From positions 1 through 64,000 of the forward strand of contig NZ_BBIO01000015.1 of NCBI RefSeq assembly GCF_000739695.1: 64,000 bases of DNA. Direction: 5' to 3'. Each line of letters opens with the position of its first letter. Within the stretch, counting starts at the first letter, position 1. Made by a program: the position numbers and the translations under genes. This document shows positions 17,077-25,774 of this stretch, one piece after another. The notes under the pieces were generated by a model. The model did not search any database and had not been told where the DNA came from. It saw only the letters and a program-made list of their open reading frames with translations. The DNA is from Tepidicaulis marinus (lineage in GTDB: Bacteria > Pseudomonadota > Alphaproteobacteria > Parvibaculales > Parvibaculaceae).

Positions 17077-18483
17077 TTACGCGGTGCGGCGATAGGCGCG
17101 CACGCCGGTATGAAGATATTGCGCGCGCCCGCTCCCGTCTTCTCCCAGAAAATGGTAGCCCGCGGCAAGGGTGCGGCCAGGATCGCGCCCCAAAAAGAAA
17201 TCGGGCCCCGCCGCTTCAAGCGGAATGTCGAGCGGCGGCTGCACCAGTGCATAATCGGCGGAGGGTAAGCGTTTGCAGATAAGCCCGCCATTTTTGGCGC
17301 GCACCTTCATCTCGCCGAGCCCGCAGGCATAGGTGCCCTCATAGCGGGCCGCATCGATTTTCTCCGGCACCGGTCCCACATCTTTTTCCGGCAGTTTGAC
17401 GCCCGCAAGCTCCTCGAACAGCGCGGGGAAAAGCTCGTGATAAAGGCCCTTGCCGTCTCCGCCATTCGTCAAAAGCGCAATGGCCGTGCCGGAGGCAGGA
17501 TGGAACCTGAGCCAGGCCGCCTGGCCGATGGTCGAGCCGTCATGACCGAAAATCTCATAGGCCCCATCCGCCCCCCGCCACATCATAAAGCCGAGGCCGA
17601 GAGCATCGATCTCCATGCCTGCCGGCAGGCGGACATTCTCCGCGCGCATGGCAAGGGCGCTTTCGTCGCTTAAAATCCGCGCGCCGTTCGCCGCTATGCC
17701 GGGCGCCGTTTCACTGGGCATGTGAAGGCGGGCAAACTCGATGACATCGCGCGCCCGCGCCATGGGCGTTGCCCCGGCGGGGCCGTTCGACTGCGCAAGA
17801 AAAGCGACAGGCGTGACGGCGAGACCTTTTTCCGGTGAACCGATATGGCCGATAGCGGTGAGATAGCGCATTGCCTGTTCCGGCAGCGTGGAAAAGGCGG
17901 ACGTGCCGAGCGGCTTGATGAGCCGCGTGCGCATCGCTTTATCCCAGTAAAGCCCGCTCGCCGCTTCGATCAACCGGCCTGCAATGACAAAGCCGACATT
18001 GGAATAGGAAAACATCTCTCCCAGCGGATGCACGTTTTCCTGGGTTTCGAGCAGCGCTACGAATTTTTCGATCCGGTCTTCGCCGCGCCCGGCATTTTTA
18101 AAAAGATCGCCTTCGATGCCGCTTGTATGAGAAAGAAGATGGCGGAGCGTGACATGGGCGCTCGTCTCTTCGTCCTTCACCTTGAAATCCGGCAGGTATG
18201 TGCGCACCGGCAGATCGAGGGAAAGGCGGCCTTCTTCCACAAGCTGCATGGCAAGGGTTGCCGTATAAAGCTTGGTGATGGAGCCCACTTGAAAGAGCGC
18301 CTCCGGCGTTACCGGCACCTGCGTTTCCAGATTGAGGACGCCGGCGGCCGCCTCTTCAAGCGCGCCATCCGAAAAGACCGCGAGCGAGGCGCCGGGCACG
18401 CCGTAGCGCCGGATCAGCTCTTCAAGCCGCCCGGTGAGCGCCGGATTTGCGGATGCTTTTGCCGGGGAGCGGGACTGGGACAC
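17077..18483 (-). CDS. Serine hydrolase, class C beta-lactamase-like
   Basis: The 468-aa protein has the penicillin-binding/esterase fold. The nucleophile motif is Ser68-I-T-Lys71, the second motif is Tyr160-S-Asn162, and the third is a GHDGST variant of KTG/HxG near residue 317. A C-terminal extension after about residue 360 forms a separate beta-rich domain, as in EstB and ClbP-like relatives. No signal peptide is evident, so it is probably cytoplasmic and not a true beta-lactamase. Esterase, D-aminopeptidase or amide hydrolase activity is possible. It precedes the FAD oxidoreductase gene by 8 bases. Confidence 0.83.
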   Translation of the reverse strand: MSQSRSPAKASANPALTGRLEELIRRYGVPGASLAVFSDGALEEAAAGVLNLETQVPVTPEALFQVGSITKLYTATLAMQLVEEGRLSLDLPVRTYLPDFKVKDEETSAHVTLRHLLSHTSGIEGDLFKNAGRGEDRIEKFVALLETQENVHPLGEMFSYSNVGFVIAGRLIEAASGLYWDKAMRTRLIKPLGTSAFSTLPEQAMRYLTAIGHIGSPEKGLAVTPVAFLAQSNGPAGATPMARARDVIEFARLHMPSETAPGIAANGARILSDESALAMRAENVRLPAGMEIDALGLGFMMWRGADGAYEIFGHDGSTIGQAAWLRFHPASGTAIALLTNGGDGKGLYHELFPALFEELAGVKLPEKDVGPVPEKIDAARYEGTYACGLGEMKVRAKNGGLICKRLPSADYALVQPPLDIPLEAAGPDFFLGRDPGRTLAAGYHFLGEDGSGRAQYLHTGVRAYRRTA

Positions 18484-18571
18484 GCCGATCTCTCTTTTTC
18501 GCCAAGCTCTTTGCCTGAATCGCAGGCAGTTGATCCTAGCAGGCCGCGCGGGCCTTGCCTAAACTCATGCC

Positions 18572-19444
18572 ATGATCGACATCATAGACCATATCCTCAT
18601 CGCCGTGCCCGAGCTTGACGGGCCCGTCGCCGATTACACGAAACTCACGGGCCGTTTGCCCTCTTGGCGGGGCAGCCATCCGGGCCTCGGCTCGGTGAAT
18701 GCGCTTTTCCGTTTTTCCAACACCTATATCGAGCTTGTCGCACCGAAAGGCGAGGGCCGCTTCGGCGATATCCTGCGCCCCCATTTGGAGAAAAACGGGG
18801 CCGGCATTATCGGTCTTGCCTTCGGGGTGGAAGATGCGGCGGGCGCCGCCGCCTTTTTGCGGGAAAAGGGCCTTAGCGCCAGCGATCCTCTGCCCGGTGA
18901 AGGGGCGGATGAAGGCGGCGCGCTTGCCCCCCGGCGCTGGAAAAACGTCATGTTGCCGCCGGAAGAAACGAACGGCCTTTTCATGTTCCTCATCGAACAG
19001 GAAGACCGGCTTGCTTTACCCTTCGCGCCTTTGGTGAAAGAGGGTGAGGGCCGGGCGGCGGCGGAAGCAATCGATCATGTGGTGATCAACACGCCGGATG
19101 CGGATAGCGTCATCGCGCTCCTGCAAGGCAAACTTGGCCTGCGCCTTGCGCTCGACAATACGGTGAAGGAATGGGGCGTGCGGCAGATATTCTTCCGCAC
19201 CGGGCGCATGACCATCGAGGTGATTTCCTCGCTCGATGAGAAAAAGCGCGCCAAAGAAGACCATTATTGGGGCATCACCTTCCGCTATCCCGATTTGACC
19301 AAAGCGCGCGCACGGCTTTTGGAGGCGGGCGTGCCTGTTTCCGATATCCGCAAGGGCCGCAAGAAGGGAACGGTGGTGGCAACACCGAAAGGCGCGACCT
19401 TCGGCATCCCGACGCTCTTGCTCGCGCCGGAACGCAAAGACTGA
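18572..19444 (+). CDS. Glyoxalase-like/VOC domain protein
   Basis: A 290-aa protein made of two VOC-like halves. The first starts with IIDHILIAVPELDGPVADYTKLTGRLPSWRG and includes NTYIELVAPKG, the pattern of the glyoxalase-like domain family (PF13468). The second begins at AIDHVVINTPDADSVIALLQGKLGLRLAL and ends near the C-terminus. His residues in IDHILIAV and IDHVVINT with Glu in YIELV and IEVISS could bind a metal. The substrate is unknown. It is divergent from the serine hydrolase and convergent with sua5, whose stop lies 10 bases away. Confidence 0.75.
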   Translation: MIDIIDHILIAVPELDGPVADYTKLTGRLPSWRGSHPGLGSVNALFRFSNTYIELVAPKGEGRFGDILRPHLEKNGAGIIGLAFGVEDAAGAAAFLREKGLSASDPLPGEGADEGGALAPRRWKNVMLPPEETNGLFMFLIEQEDRLALPFAPLVKEGEGRAAAEAIDHVVINTPDADSVIALLQGKLGLRLALDNTVKEWGVRQIFFRTGRMTIEVISSLDEKKRAKEDHYWGITFRYPDLTKARARLLEAGVPVSDIRKGRKKGTVVATPKGATFGIPTLLLAPERKD

Positions 19445-19454
19445 ATATCGGGCT

Positions 19455-20438
19455 TTAAGAGCGCGGCGCGGCGGCGCGGCGCAGCCGGTCGTTGATCGCC
19501 TCGCCGAGCCCCGTTTCAGGCACCGGCATGACGGCGATGCGTTTTCCTTCCGCCTGCGCGTCGAGCTCCTGCAAATAGCGGAAGAGATTGGCCGCCGCCT
19601 CGCGCAAATCCCCTTGGCGTGACAGGTTGAGCGTCAGCGCCGCGCCTTGCAATGCATCCGGCCCGAAGGCGAGCAGCACTTCATCGCGGTTTACCTCTTT
19701 AGCGTTCAGCCGGATCGGGGCTTCGGGCGCATAATGGCTTGCAAGCTGGCCGGGGGAAGAACGCCCGGCTTCACCCTCTTCTTCTGCGGCTTCCGCCAGC
19801 TTCATGCCGAGCACCGCCTCGATCTCCGCGCGGGCAATGGCGCCGGGGCGCAGCAAGGTGGGCGGGCCGTCTTCGGGCAGGCCGATCACGGTGGATTCCA
19901 GCCCGAGCGTGCAGGGCCCGCCATCGAGGACACCGGCGACAAGCGCGCCTGCCTCTTCCAGTGAGCGGGCGACATGGGCGGCGAGCGTCGGGCTGAGGCG
20001 GCCGGAGCGGTTGGCGGAAGGGGCGGCAAGGGCAAGCCCGCTCTCGCGCAAAAGCTTGAGCGCCAAAGGATGCTGCGGCACGCGCAAGGCGACGGTGGGA
20101 AGACCGGCGCTTACGAGAAGCGATAAGGGCGTCTCCGCCCGGCGCGGCAAAACGAGGGTAAGCGCGCCCGGCCAGAACGCTTTTGCGAGCGCCCGCGCCC
20201 GCGCGTCGAAACGGGCATGGGCCTGCGCCGCTTGCAACGAAGGTAGATGCACGATGAGCGGGTTGAAGCGCGGGCGGCCCTTTGCTTCGAAGATCCGCGC
20301 GACGGCGCTATCCTGCGTAGCGTCTGCGCCCAGCCCGTAAACGGTCTCGGTCGGAAAGGCGACGAGCTTTCCCGCGCGCAAAGCATCTGCGGCTTTTTTT
20401 ATGTGGTCGGCATCCGGCGGCCAGATGGGAAGCGGCAT
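19455..20438 (-). CDS. Threonylcarbamoyl-AMP synthase, Sua5 type
   Basis: The 327-aa enzyme makes threonylcarbamoyl-adenylate for the t6A37 modification of ANN-decoding tRNAs. The YrdC domain covers residues 1-200 with KLVAFPTETVYGLGADA, AKGRPRFNPLIVHL and APSANRSGRLSPT. After an acidic linker the Sua5 domain begins at the diagnostic SPGQLASHYAP. The length fits the long Sua5 form and not the short TsaC form. It lies 8 bases upstream of the end of the SDR at 20446 on the same strand order (SDR first), so the SDR and sua5 may be co-transcribed. Confidence 0.9.
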   Translation of the reverse strand: MPLPIWPPDADHIKKAADALRAGKLVAFPTETVYGLGADATQDSAVARIFEAKGRPRFNPLIVHLPSLQAAQAHARFDARARALAKAFWPGALTLVLPRRAETPLSLLVSAGLPTVALRVPQHPLALKLLRESGLALAAPSANRSGRLSPTLAAHVARSLEEAGALVAGVLDGGPCTLGLESTVIGLPEDGPPTLLRPGAIARAEIEAVLGMKLAEAAEEEGEAGRSSPGQLASHYAPEAPIRLNAKEVNRDEVLLAFGPDALQGAALTLNLSRQGDLREAAANLFRYLQELDAQAEGKRIAVMPVPETGLGEAINDRLRRAAAPRS

Positions 20439-20445
20439 GGGCGTA

Positions 20446-21285
20446 TCAGGGCTTTTTGGCGTAAAGGGCTTGGCGGCGCAGAATGGCGTTCACGGCGGGA
20501 GAGGGCAAGGCCCAGGCAAGCCAGGCGATGAAACGGTTGAGGCGGCCTGGAATATGAACGGGCTTGCCCTGCATGACCGCTTTATAGCCTTCCTCGGCAA
20601 CGCGCATGCTTTTCATCCACATGAAACGCGGCATGGAAGACATGGCCGCGCGCGTGCCCATGACATCGTGAAACTCGGTATAGGTGAAGCCAGGGCAAAG
20701 CGCGGTGACATGCACGTTCTCGCCCGTATATTCGAGCGCCAGCGCTTGCGACAATTTGATCTCGAAAGCCTTGGCCGGAATGTAAAGCGTGCCGCCCGGC
20801 GCCGGCGGCAGAAAACCGGCAAGTGAAGCCACGTTGAGAATGCGCCCATAGCCGCGTGCGCCCATATCCGGGGCAAAGCGGTGGCAGAGCTCGGCCACGC
20901 CCGTCATCATCACCTGGCAAAGCGCGTGCTGATCGGCCCAGCTTGTGTCCCGGTAAAAACCGGCAACGCCGAAGCCCGCATTGCAGACAAGCGCATCGAT
21001 ATTAAGCCCGCGCATGCGCATTTCATTATGCAGCCATTCGGCAGCGCCCGGTTCGGAAAGATCGAGCGTCACGGCATGAACGGTGACGGCAAAGCGGTGC
21101 TCGAGATCGCGGGCGATTTCATGCAGGCGCTTTTCCCGGCGCGCGACGAGCACGAGATCGAAGCCGCTGCGGGCGAAGACTTCCGCCAGATCCTTGCCGA
21201 TTCCCGCCGAAGCGCCGGTGATCAGCGCATGGCGGCCCGTGCCTTCTTTTCGGGCGGTTTCATTGTCTTTTTGTCCGTTCGCCAT
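20446..21285 (-). CDS. SDR family oxidoreductase
   Basis: A 279-aa short-chain dehydrogenase. TGASAGIGKDLAEVFA is the cofactor motif, VCNAGFGVAG replaces NNAG, and the catalytic Ser and Tyr-Lys lie in LNVASLAGFLPPAPGGTLYIPAKAFE, so the tyrosine motif is YIPAK. The C-terminal tail has a basic and hydrophobic LNRFIAWLAWALPSPAVNAIL segment, suggesting membrane contact, as in lipid-acting DltE/YqjQ-like SDRs. The substrate is unknown. The gene is divergent from the acyl-CoA dehydrogenase and a GTGAA-N6-TTCAC repeat lies between them. Confidence 0.82.
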   Translation of the reverse strand: MANGQKDNETARKEGTGRHALITGASAGIGKDLAEVFARSGFDLVLVARREKRLHEIARDLEHRFAVTVHAVTLDLSEPGAAEWLHNEMRMRGLNIDALVCNAGFGVAGFYRDTSWADQHALCQVMMTGVAELCHRFAPDMGARGYGRILNVASLAGFLPPAPGGTLYIPAKAFEIKLSQALALEYTGENVHVTALCPGFTYTEFHDVMGTRAAMSSMPRFMWMKSMRVAEEGYKAVMQGKPVHIPGRLNRFIAWLAWALPSPAVNAILRRQALYAKKP

Positions 21286-21318
21286 ATCTTCTCCGGTGCA
21301 TCGCGGCGGGAATTTGGA

Positions 21319-21334
21319 GTGAATATGCGTTCAC
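21319..21334. promoter_or_regulatory. Inverted repeat between the SDR and acyl-CoA dehydrogenase genes
   Basis: GTGAA and TTCAC flank TATGCG, a 16-bp dyad of the size bound by TetR-family dimers. It lies 34 bases from the SDR start and 138 from the dehydrogenase start. No TetR gene is in the window, so the regulator is unassigned. Confidence 0.35.
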
Positions 21335-21471
21335 CTCAAACCCGCTTATAAGGTGTTCAGCATATACGAATTTTGTCTTGAACCGATCCTTCATCGGGCG
21401 CAAGAAACGGGCGTTTGGCCCGAGCTTGTGGGGATTTGCCGGGGTTTGAGAGCGAAATACAGGAGACAGGA

Positions 21472-23244
21472 ATGAGCTACCGCGCGCCGGTCAAGGATAT
21501 GGCCTTCATGTTGAACGATGTGGCAGGGCTCCAGTCTCTCGTCAGCAGCGGCCTTTACGAAGAGGCGACGCCGGACCTGATCGAAGCGGTCCTTGAAGAA
21601 GCGGGCAAGCTCGCCGAAAACGTCATCGCGCCCTTGAATGACGGGGTGGATGCAAATCCGGCCAAGCTGAAAGACAAAGAAGTGACGACCTCGCCCGGTT
21701 TTGCCGATGCTTACCGCCAATGGGTGGAAGGCGGCTGGGGCGCGATTGCAGGCTCGGGCGATTATGGCGGCCAGGGCCTGCCCATGGCGCTTGCCGCCGC
21801 GCTGCAGGAAATCTGGAACGGCGCCAGCCTTTCTTTCGGGCTCTGCCCCATTCTCAGCCAGGGCGCGGTGGAAGCCTTGAGCGCCCATGGCACGGACGAG
21901 CAGCGGGAAAAATATCTCACCAAACTGATCTCCGGCGAGTGGACCGGCACGATGAACCTGACCGAGCCGCAGGCAGGCTCCGACCTCAACGCGCTGAAGA
22001 CCAAAGCGGTGCCGCAGGAAGACGGCAGCTATCTCATCACCGGCACGAAAATCTATATCACCTACGGCGAGCACGACATGGCGGAGAATATCATCCACCT
22101 CGTGCTGGCCCGCCTGCCCGATGCCCCGGCAGGCACGAAAGGCATTTCGCTGTTCCTCGTACCGAAATATCTCGTCAATGAAGATGGCTCGCTCGGCGAG
22201 CGCAATGATGTGGAATGTATCGGCCTTGAAGAAAAGCTCGGCATCCACGGCAGCCCGACCTGCGTCATGGCGTATGGCGAAAAAGGCGGCGCGAAAGGCT
22301 ATCTGATCGGCCAGGAGAACCGCGGCCTCAATTGCATGTTCACGATGATGAACAATGCCCGCCTTCTTGTCGGCATTCAGGGCGTGGCGGTGGCAGAGCG
22401 CGCCTATCAGCACGCCCTTGCCTATGCCAAAGACCGCAAACAGGGCCGCAAAGTGGGCTCGCAGCTTGCGCCGGGTGAAATGGACCCCATCATCGATCAT
22501 GCCGATGTGCGCCGCATGCTCATGAGCATGAAGAGCCTTGCCGCCGCCGCGCGCGGCATTTGCTATGCTAATGCGGTTGCCATCGACCGCTCGCATAAAG
22601 GCAAGAGCGAAGAAGAAAAAGCGGCCGGGAAGGCGCGTGCCGATCTTCTGACCCCCATCGCCAAAGCCTGGAGCACGGATGCAGGCGTGGAAGCGGCCTC
22701 CATCGGCGTGCAGGTGCATGGCGGCATGGGCTTTATCGAAGAAACGGGCGCGGCGCGCTTTTACCGGGATGCCCGCATTCTGCCGATCTATGAAGGCACG
22801 AACGGCATTCAGGCCATCGACCTTGTGACCCGCAAATTGCCGCTCGGCAATGGCGAGGTGGTGAAAGCCTATCTGGATGAGATTGCCGAGAGCGTGGAAA
22901 AGGCCCGCGCCTCCAACGACCCGGATCTGGGCATTGTCGCAGACCGGCTGGAAGAGGGCCTCTCGGGGCTCGAAGAGGCAACGGACTGGATGCTCGCCCG
23001 CCTCAAAGACGCGCCGAACGACTGCCTGGCAGGCGCGAGCCCCTATCTGAAGCTTTTCGGTACCGTGGCAGGCGGCCATTACCTGACCCGCGCCGCGCTC
23101 CTGGCAAGCGGCGAGGAAGGCCCCAAGGTGCTTGCCCGCTTTTTTGCGGAAAATTTTGCAGGCCCTGCAAAAGGGCTCGTTTCCGCCGCGATTGCCGGGG
23201 AAAGCGCGCTGATGGACCGGGCGGATTCACTTCTTGAAGCATGA
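21472..23244 (+). CDS. Acyl-CoA dehydrogenase, DmdC-like long form
   Basis: The 590-aa flavoenzyme introduces a trans-2 double bond in an acyl-CoA and passes electrons to ETF. It begins MSYRAPVKDMAFMLNDV, the start typical of the long family with an extra C-terminal domain that includes methylthiopropionyl-CoA dehydrogenase DmdC. MNLTEPQAGSDLNALKT and ITYGEHD are conserved FAD/substrate blocks, and IYEGTNGIQAIDLV carries the catalytic glutamate. The last 130 residues form the C-terminal ACAD domain. I chose the ATG at 21472 behind AGGAGA. Ordinary fatty-acid substrates are equally possible. Confidence 0.86.
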   Translation: MSYRAPVKDMAFMLNDVAGLQSLVSSGLYEEATPDLIEAVLEEAGKLAENVIAPLNDGVDANPAKLKDKEVTTSPGFADAYRQWVEGGWGAIAGSGDYGGQGLPMALAAALQEIWNGASLSFGLCPILSQGAVEALSAHGTDEQREKYLTKLISGEWTGTMNLTEPQAGSDLNALKTKAVPQEDGSYLITGTKIYITYGEHDMAENIIHLVLARLPDAPAGTKGISLFLVPKYLVNEDGSLGERNDVECIGLEEKLGIHGSPTCVMAYGEKGGAKGYLIGQENRGLNCMFTMMNNARLLVGIQGVAVAERAYQHALAYAKDRKQGRKVGSQLAPGEMDPIIDHADVRRMLMSMKSLAAAARGICYANAVAIDRSHKGKSEEEKAAGKARADLLTPIAKAWSTDAGVEAASIGVQVHGGMGFIEETGAARFYRDARILPIYEGTNGIQAIDLVTRKLPLGNGEVVKAYLDEIAESVEKARASNDPDLGIVADRLEEGLSGLEEATDWMLARLKDAPNDCLAGASPYLKLFGTVAGGHYLTRAALLASGEEGPKVLARFFAENFAGPAKGLVSAAIAGESALMDRADSLLEA

Positions 23245-23344
23245 AGGCCGGGCCCGGCGTGTTTGACGCTGGGCGCAAGCTTTTCTATTCAGTACGGGCC
23301 GCGTCCTTCAGGGCGCGGCCTTTGACTTTGGAAGGGATGAGAAA

Positions 23345-24382
23345 ATGAGACAGGGCGCCGGCGGCTTGCAATATCCATTCGAGACGGTTCCGGCGCGCGG
23401 TGAACTCATCGAAGCGGCCCCCGGCATCATGTGGGTGCGCATGCCGCTGCCTTTCTCGCTCGACCATATCAATCTCTGGCTGCTGGAAGACGGCGAGGGC
23501 TGGGCGCTTGTGGATACCGGTGTTGCCAATGACGAGACGATCGATCTGTGGAATTCGATCTTCGAGGAAAAGCTCGGCGGCAAACCCATCACCCGCGTCA
23601 TCGTCACCCATCTTCATCCCGATCATGTGGGCCTTGCCGGCTGGATCACGCGCAAATTCGGCGTGACGGTGGAAATGTCGCGTACGGATTATCTGATGTG
23701 CCGCACGCTTGTGGCGGATACGGGCAATGAAGCGCCGCAAGAAGCGATCGATTTTTACCGCGGCGCGGGCTTTTCCGAACGCGGGCTCGATGCCTACCGC
23801 GCCCGTTTCGGCAATTTCGGCGAGCGGGTCTACCGGCTGCCGGATATTTTCAAACGCCTGAAAGAAGGCGACACGCTGACCATCGGCGGGCGGGAATGGG
23901 AAATCATCGTCGGCTCCGGCCATGCGCCCGAACATGTCTGCCTTTATTCGGCAGAGGACAAGATTCTGATTTCCGGCGATCAGGTGCTGCCGCGCATTTC
24001 CTCCAATGTCAGCCTTCATCCGACGGAGGCCTATGGCAACCCGCTGCAGGACTGGATCGATAGCTGCGCCAAGCTGCGCGCCGCGCTGCCCGATGACACG
24101 CTCGTGCTGCCTGCCCATAATGAACCCTTCTACGGGCTCCATGCGCGCCTCACCCGGCTCATCGACGGGCATGAGAAAAGCCTGAAGCGGCTTCTGGGCG
24201 AGCTTGCCGAACCCAAACGCGCCATCGATGTCTTCAGCGCGCTTTTCAAACGCAAGATCGGGCCGGATGTTTTCTTTATGGCGACGGGGGAGAGCCTCGC
24301 GCATCTCGCCTGCCTTGTGCACCGGGGCCTGGCCCGCGCCGAAAAAGACGAAAAGGGCGTCGTCTGGTACAAGGCGGCTTAA
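23345..24382 (+). CDS. MBL fold metallo-hydrolase
   Basis: A 345-aa metallo-beta-lactamase-fold enzyme. The metal site HLHPDHVGLAG is near residue 97, the third histidine is in VGSGHAPEHVCLY, and ILISGDQVLP carries the bridging aspartate. LPAHNEPFYG supplies the last histidine. The C-terminal 100 residues (HEKSLKRLLGELAEPKRAIDVFSALF) form an extra helical domain as in glyoxalase II/LACTB2-like proteins. A thioesterase or lactonase role is possible. It follows the acyl-CoA dehydrogenase with a 100-base gap. The substrate is not known. Confidence 0.83.
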   Translation: MRQGAGGLQYPFETVPARGELIEAAPGIMWVRMPLPFSLDHINLWLLEDGEGWALVDTGVANDETIDLWNSIFEEKLGGKPITRVIVTHLHPDHVGLAGWITRKFGVTVEMSRTDYLMCRTLVADTGNEAPQEAIDFYRGAGFSERGLDAYRARFGNFGERVYRLPDIFKRLKEGDTLTIGGREWEIIVGSGHAPEHVCLYSAEDKILISGDQVLPRISSNVSLHPTEAYGNPLQDWIDSCAKLRAALPDDTLVLPAHNEPFYGLHARLTRLIDGHEKSLKRLLGELAEPKRAIDVFSALFKRKIGPDVFFMATGESLAHLACLVHRGLARAEKDEKGVVWYKAA

Positions 24383-24406
24383 CGGGGGCGTCCCTGTTTC
24401 GCAGGC

Positions 24407-24433
24407 GTCACCCGGCGACAAGCTCGGGGTGAC
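24407..24433. repeat. REP-like palindrome
   Basis: GTCACCC and a GGGGTGAC arm form an imperfect hairpin with an internal CGGCGACAAGCTCG. The GTCACCC(C)GG core is the same as in the element at 39171-39265, so both belong to one dispersed intergenic family. Confidence 0.5.
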
Positions 24434-24507
24434 GGCCTATAAAGAGTGGCGGGTCTCTTCCTGCCCTGCTCATTGCATCGGTGCGTGCTCCGCGTCAGAG
24501 TAAACTT

Positions 24508-25437
24508 ATGACCACACTGCTTGAAACCCACGAGGCCTGCCTCGCCCATGAGACGCCGCAGGGCCATCCCGAATGCGCCGCCCGGCTGAAAGCCGTTCTG
24601 GGCGCGCTGGAGGCGCCGGAATTTGCGGACTTAACGCGCATTGCCGCGCCAAGGGCCGAAACGAAGGCGCTGGTGCGCGTGCATTCCCAGGCCCATATCG
24701 ATGCGATCCTCTCCATGGTGCCCGAAGAAGGCTTTGCCCGTATCGATGCCGATACCGCCATGTCGCCGGGCTCGGGCGAAGCGGCTTTGCGCGCGGCGGG
24801 GGCGGCCATCGATGCGGTGGACCGGGTCATGGCGGGGGAGGCGGAAAACGCTTTTTGCGCCATCCGCCCGCCGGGCCACCATGCTGAACCCAACCGGGCC
24901 ATGGGCTTTTGCCTTTTCAACAATGTCGCCGTCGCCGCCCAGCATTTGCGCGCCGAATACGGCCTCTCGCGCATCGCGGTGGTGGATTTCGATGTCCATC
25001 ACGGCAATGGCACCCAGGCCGCCTTCTGGGATGCGGACGGCATGTATTACATCTCCGCCCACCAGTCCCCCCTTTATCCGGGCACGGGCGCGGTGAGCGA
25101 GCGGGGCACGCACCGCAATATCCTCAATCTGCCGCTGAAACCGGCGGCGGGATCGGATGATTTCCGGCTCATCGTCTCGGAGGCGATTCTGCCGGCGCTG
25201 GAGATGATGAAGCCCGAATTCTTGCTGATTTCCGCCGGTTTTGACGCCCATGAGGCCGATCCTTTGGGCGGAATGGGGCTGAAAACCGCCGATTATTACT
25301 GGGTCACGCAGCAGCTTGCCGCTTTTGCCCGCGCCAGGGTAAAGGGGCGCATTGTCTCCACCCTTGAGGGCGGGTATGACTTGGAGGCATTGGCCGAGGC
25401 CAGCGCGGCCCATGTACGCGCCTTGATGGGCCGCTGA
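24508..25437 (+). CDS. Histone deacetylase family amidohydrolase
   Basis: A 309-aa zinc hydrolase of the class II HDAC/acetylpolyamine amidohydrolase type. RPPGHHAEPNRAMGFCLFNN has the tandem histidines, VVDFDVHHGNGT gives the Asp-x-His metal ligands, and SAGFDAHEADPLGGMGL supplies the second aspartate. It probably removes acyl groups from small amines or protein lysines in the cytoplasm. The ATG at 24508 is preferred; an earlier in-frame codon lies in the preceding intergenic repeat. It heads a plus-strand run xseB-ispA-dxs-tlyA, 46 bases before xseB. Confidence 0.88.
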   Translation: MTTLLETHEACLAHETPQGHPECAARLKAVLGALEAPEFADLTRIAAPRAETKALVRVHSQAHIDAILSMVPEEGFARIDADTAMSPGSGEAALRAAGAAIDAVDRVMAGEAENAFCAIRPPGHHAEPNRAMGFCLFNNVAVAAQHLRAEYGLSRIAVVDFDVHHGNGTQAAFWDADGMYYISAHQSPLYPGTGAVSERGTHRNILNLPLKPAAGSDDFRLIVSEAILPALEMMKPEFLLISAGFDAHEADPLGGMGLKTADYYWVTQQLAAFARARVKGRIVSTLEGGYDLEALAEASAAHVRALMGR

Positions 25438-25483
25438 GACTGGACCAAGCTGAGACCAGCCTGCCGGAACGAAGGAGTTTGCC

Positions 25484-25741
25484 GTGGCGGAGAAGAAAAC
25501 CGCAATCCCGGACGATATTGCGAAAATGAATTTCGAGACGGCTCTGAAAGAGCTGGAAGGCATCGTCGGCAAGCTGGAATCGGGCAATGCGCCGCTGGAA
25601 GAATCCATCGAGCTTTATGAGCGCGGCAATCTGCTCAAAGCCCATTGCGAAAGCCGGCTGAAAGCGGCGCAGGCCAAGGTGGAAAAAATCACGCTCGGCG
25701 CCGATGGCGCCGCCGGTACCGAGCCTGCCAATATCGATTGA
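25484..25741 (+). CDS. xseB: Exodeoxyribonuclease VII small subunit
   Basis: An 85-aa protein with the XseB pattern FETALKELEGIVGKLESGNAPLEESIELYERGNLLKAHCESRLKAAQAKVEKI: two helices joined by the LESGNxPLEES turn. It binds the large subunit XseA to form the single-strand exonuclease VII. The start is GTG at 25484. It lies between the HDAC-like gene and ispA with gaps of 46 and 33 bases; xseB-ispA-dxs linkage is common in proteobacteria. xseA is not in the window. Confidence 0.93.
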   Translation: MAEKKTAIPDDIAKMNFETALKELEGIVGKLESGNAPLEESIELYERGNLLKAHCESRLKAAQAKVEKITLGADGAAGTEPANID

Positions 25742-25774
25742 TCGGCCCCTTTTGCCCCCGAAGGAACGCCCCCG

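Noticed and set aside
17077-18483. A true beta-lactamase resistance gene
   Set aside because: The fold motifs are present, but there is no export signal and a C-terminal extra domain as in esterases, so resistance cannot be claimed.
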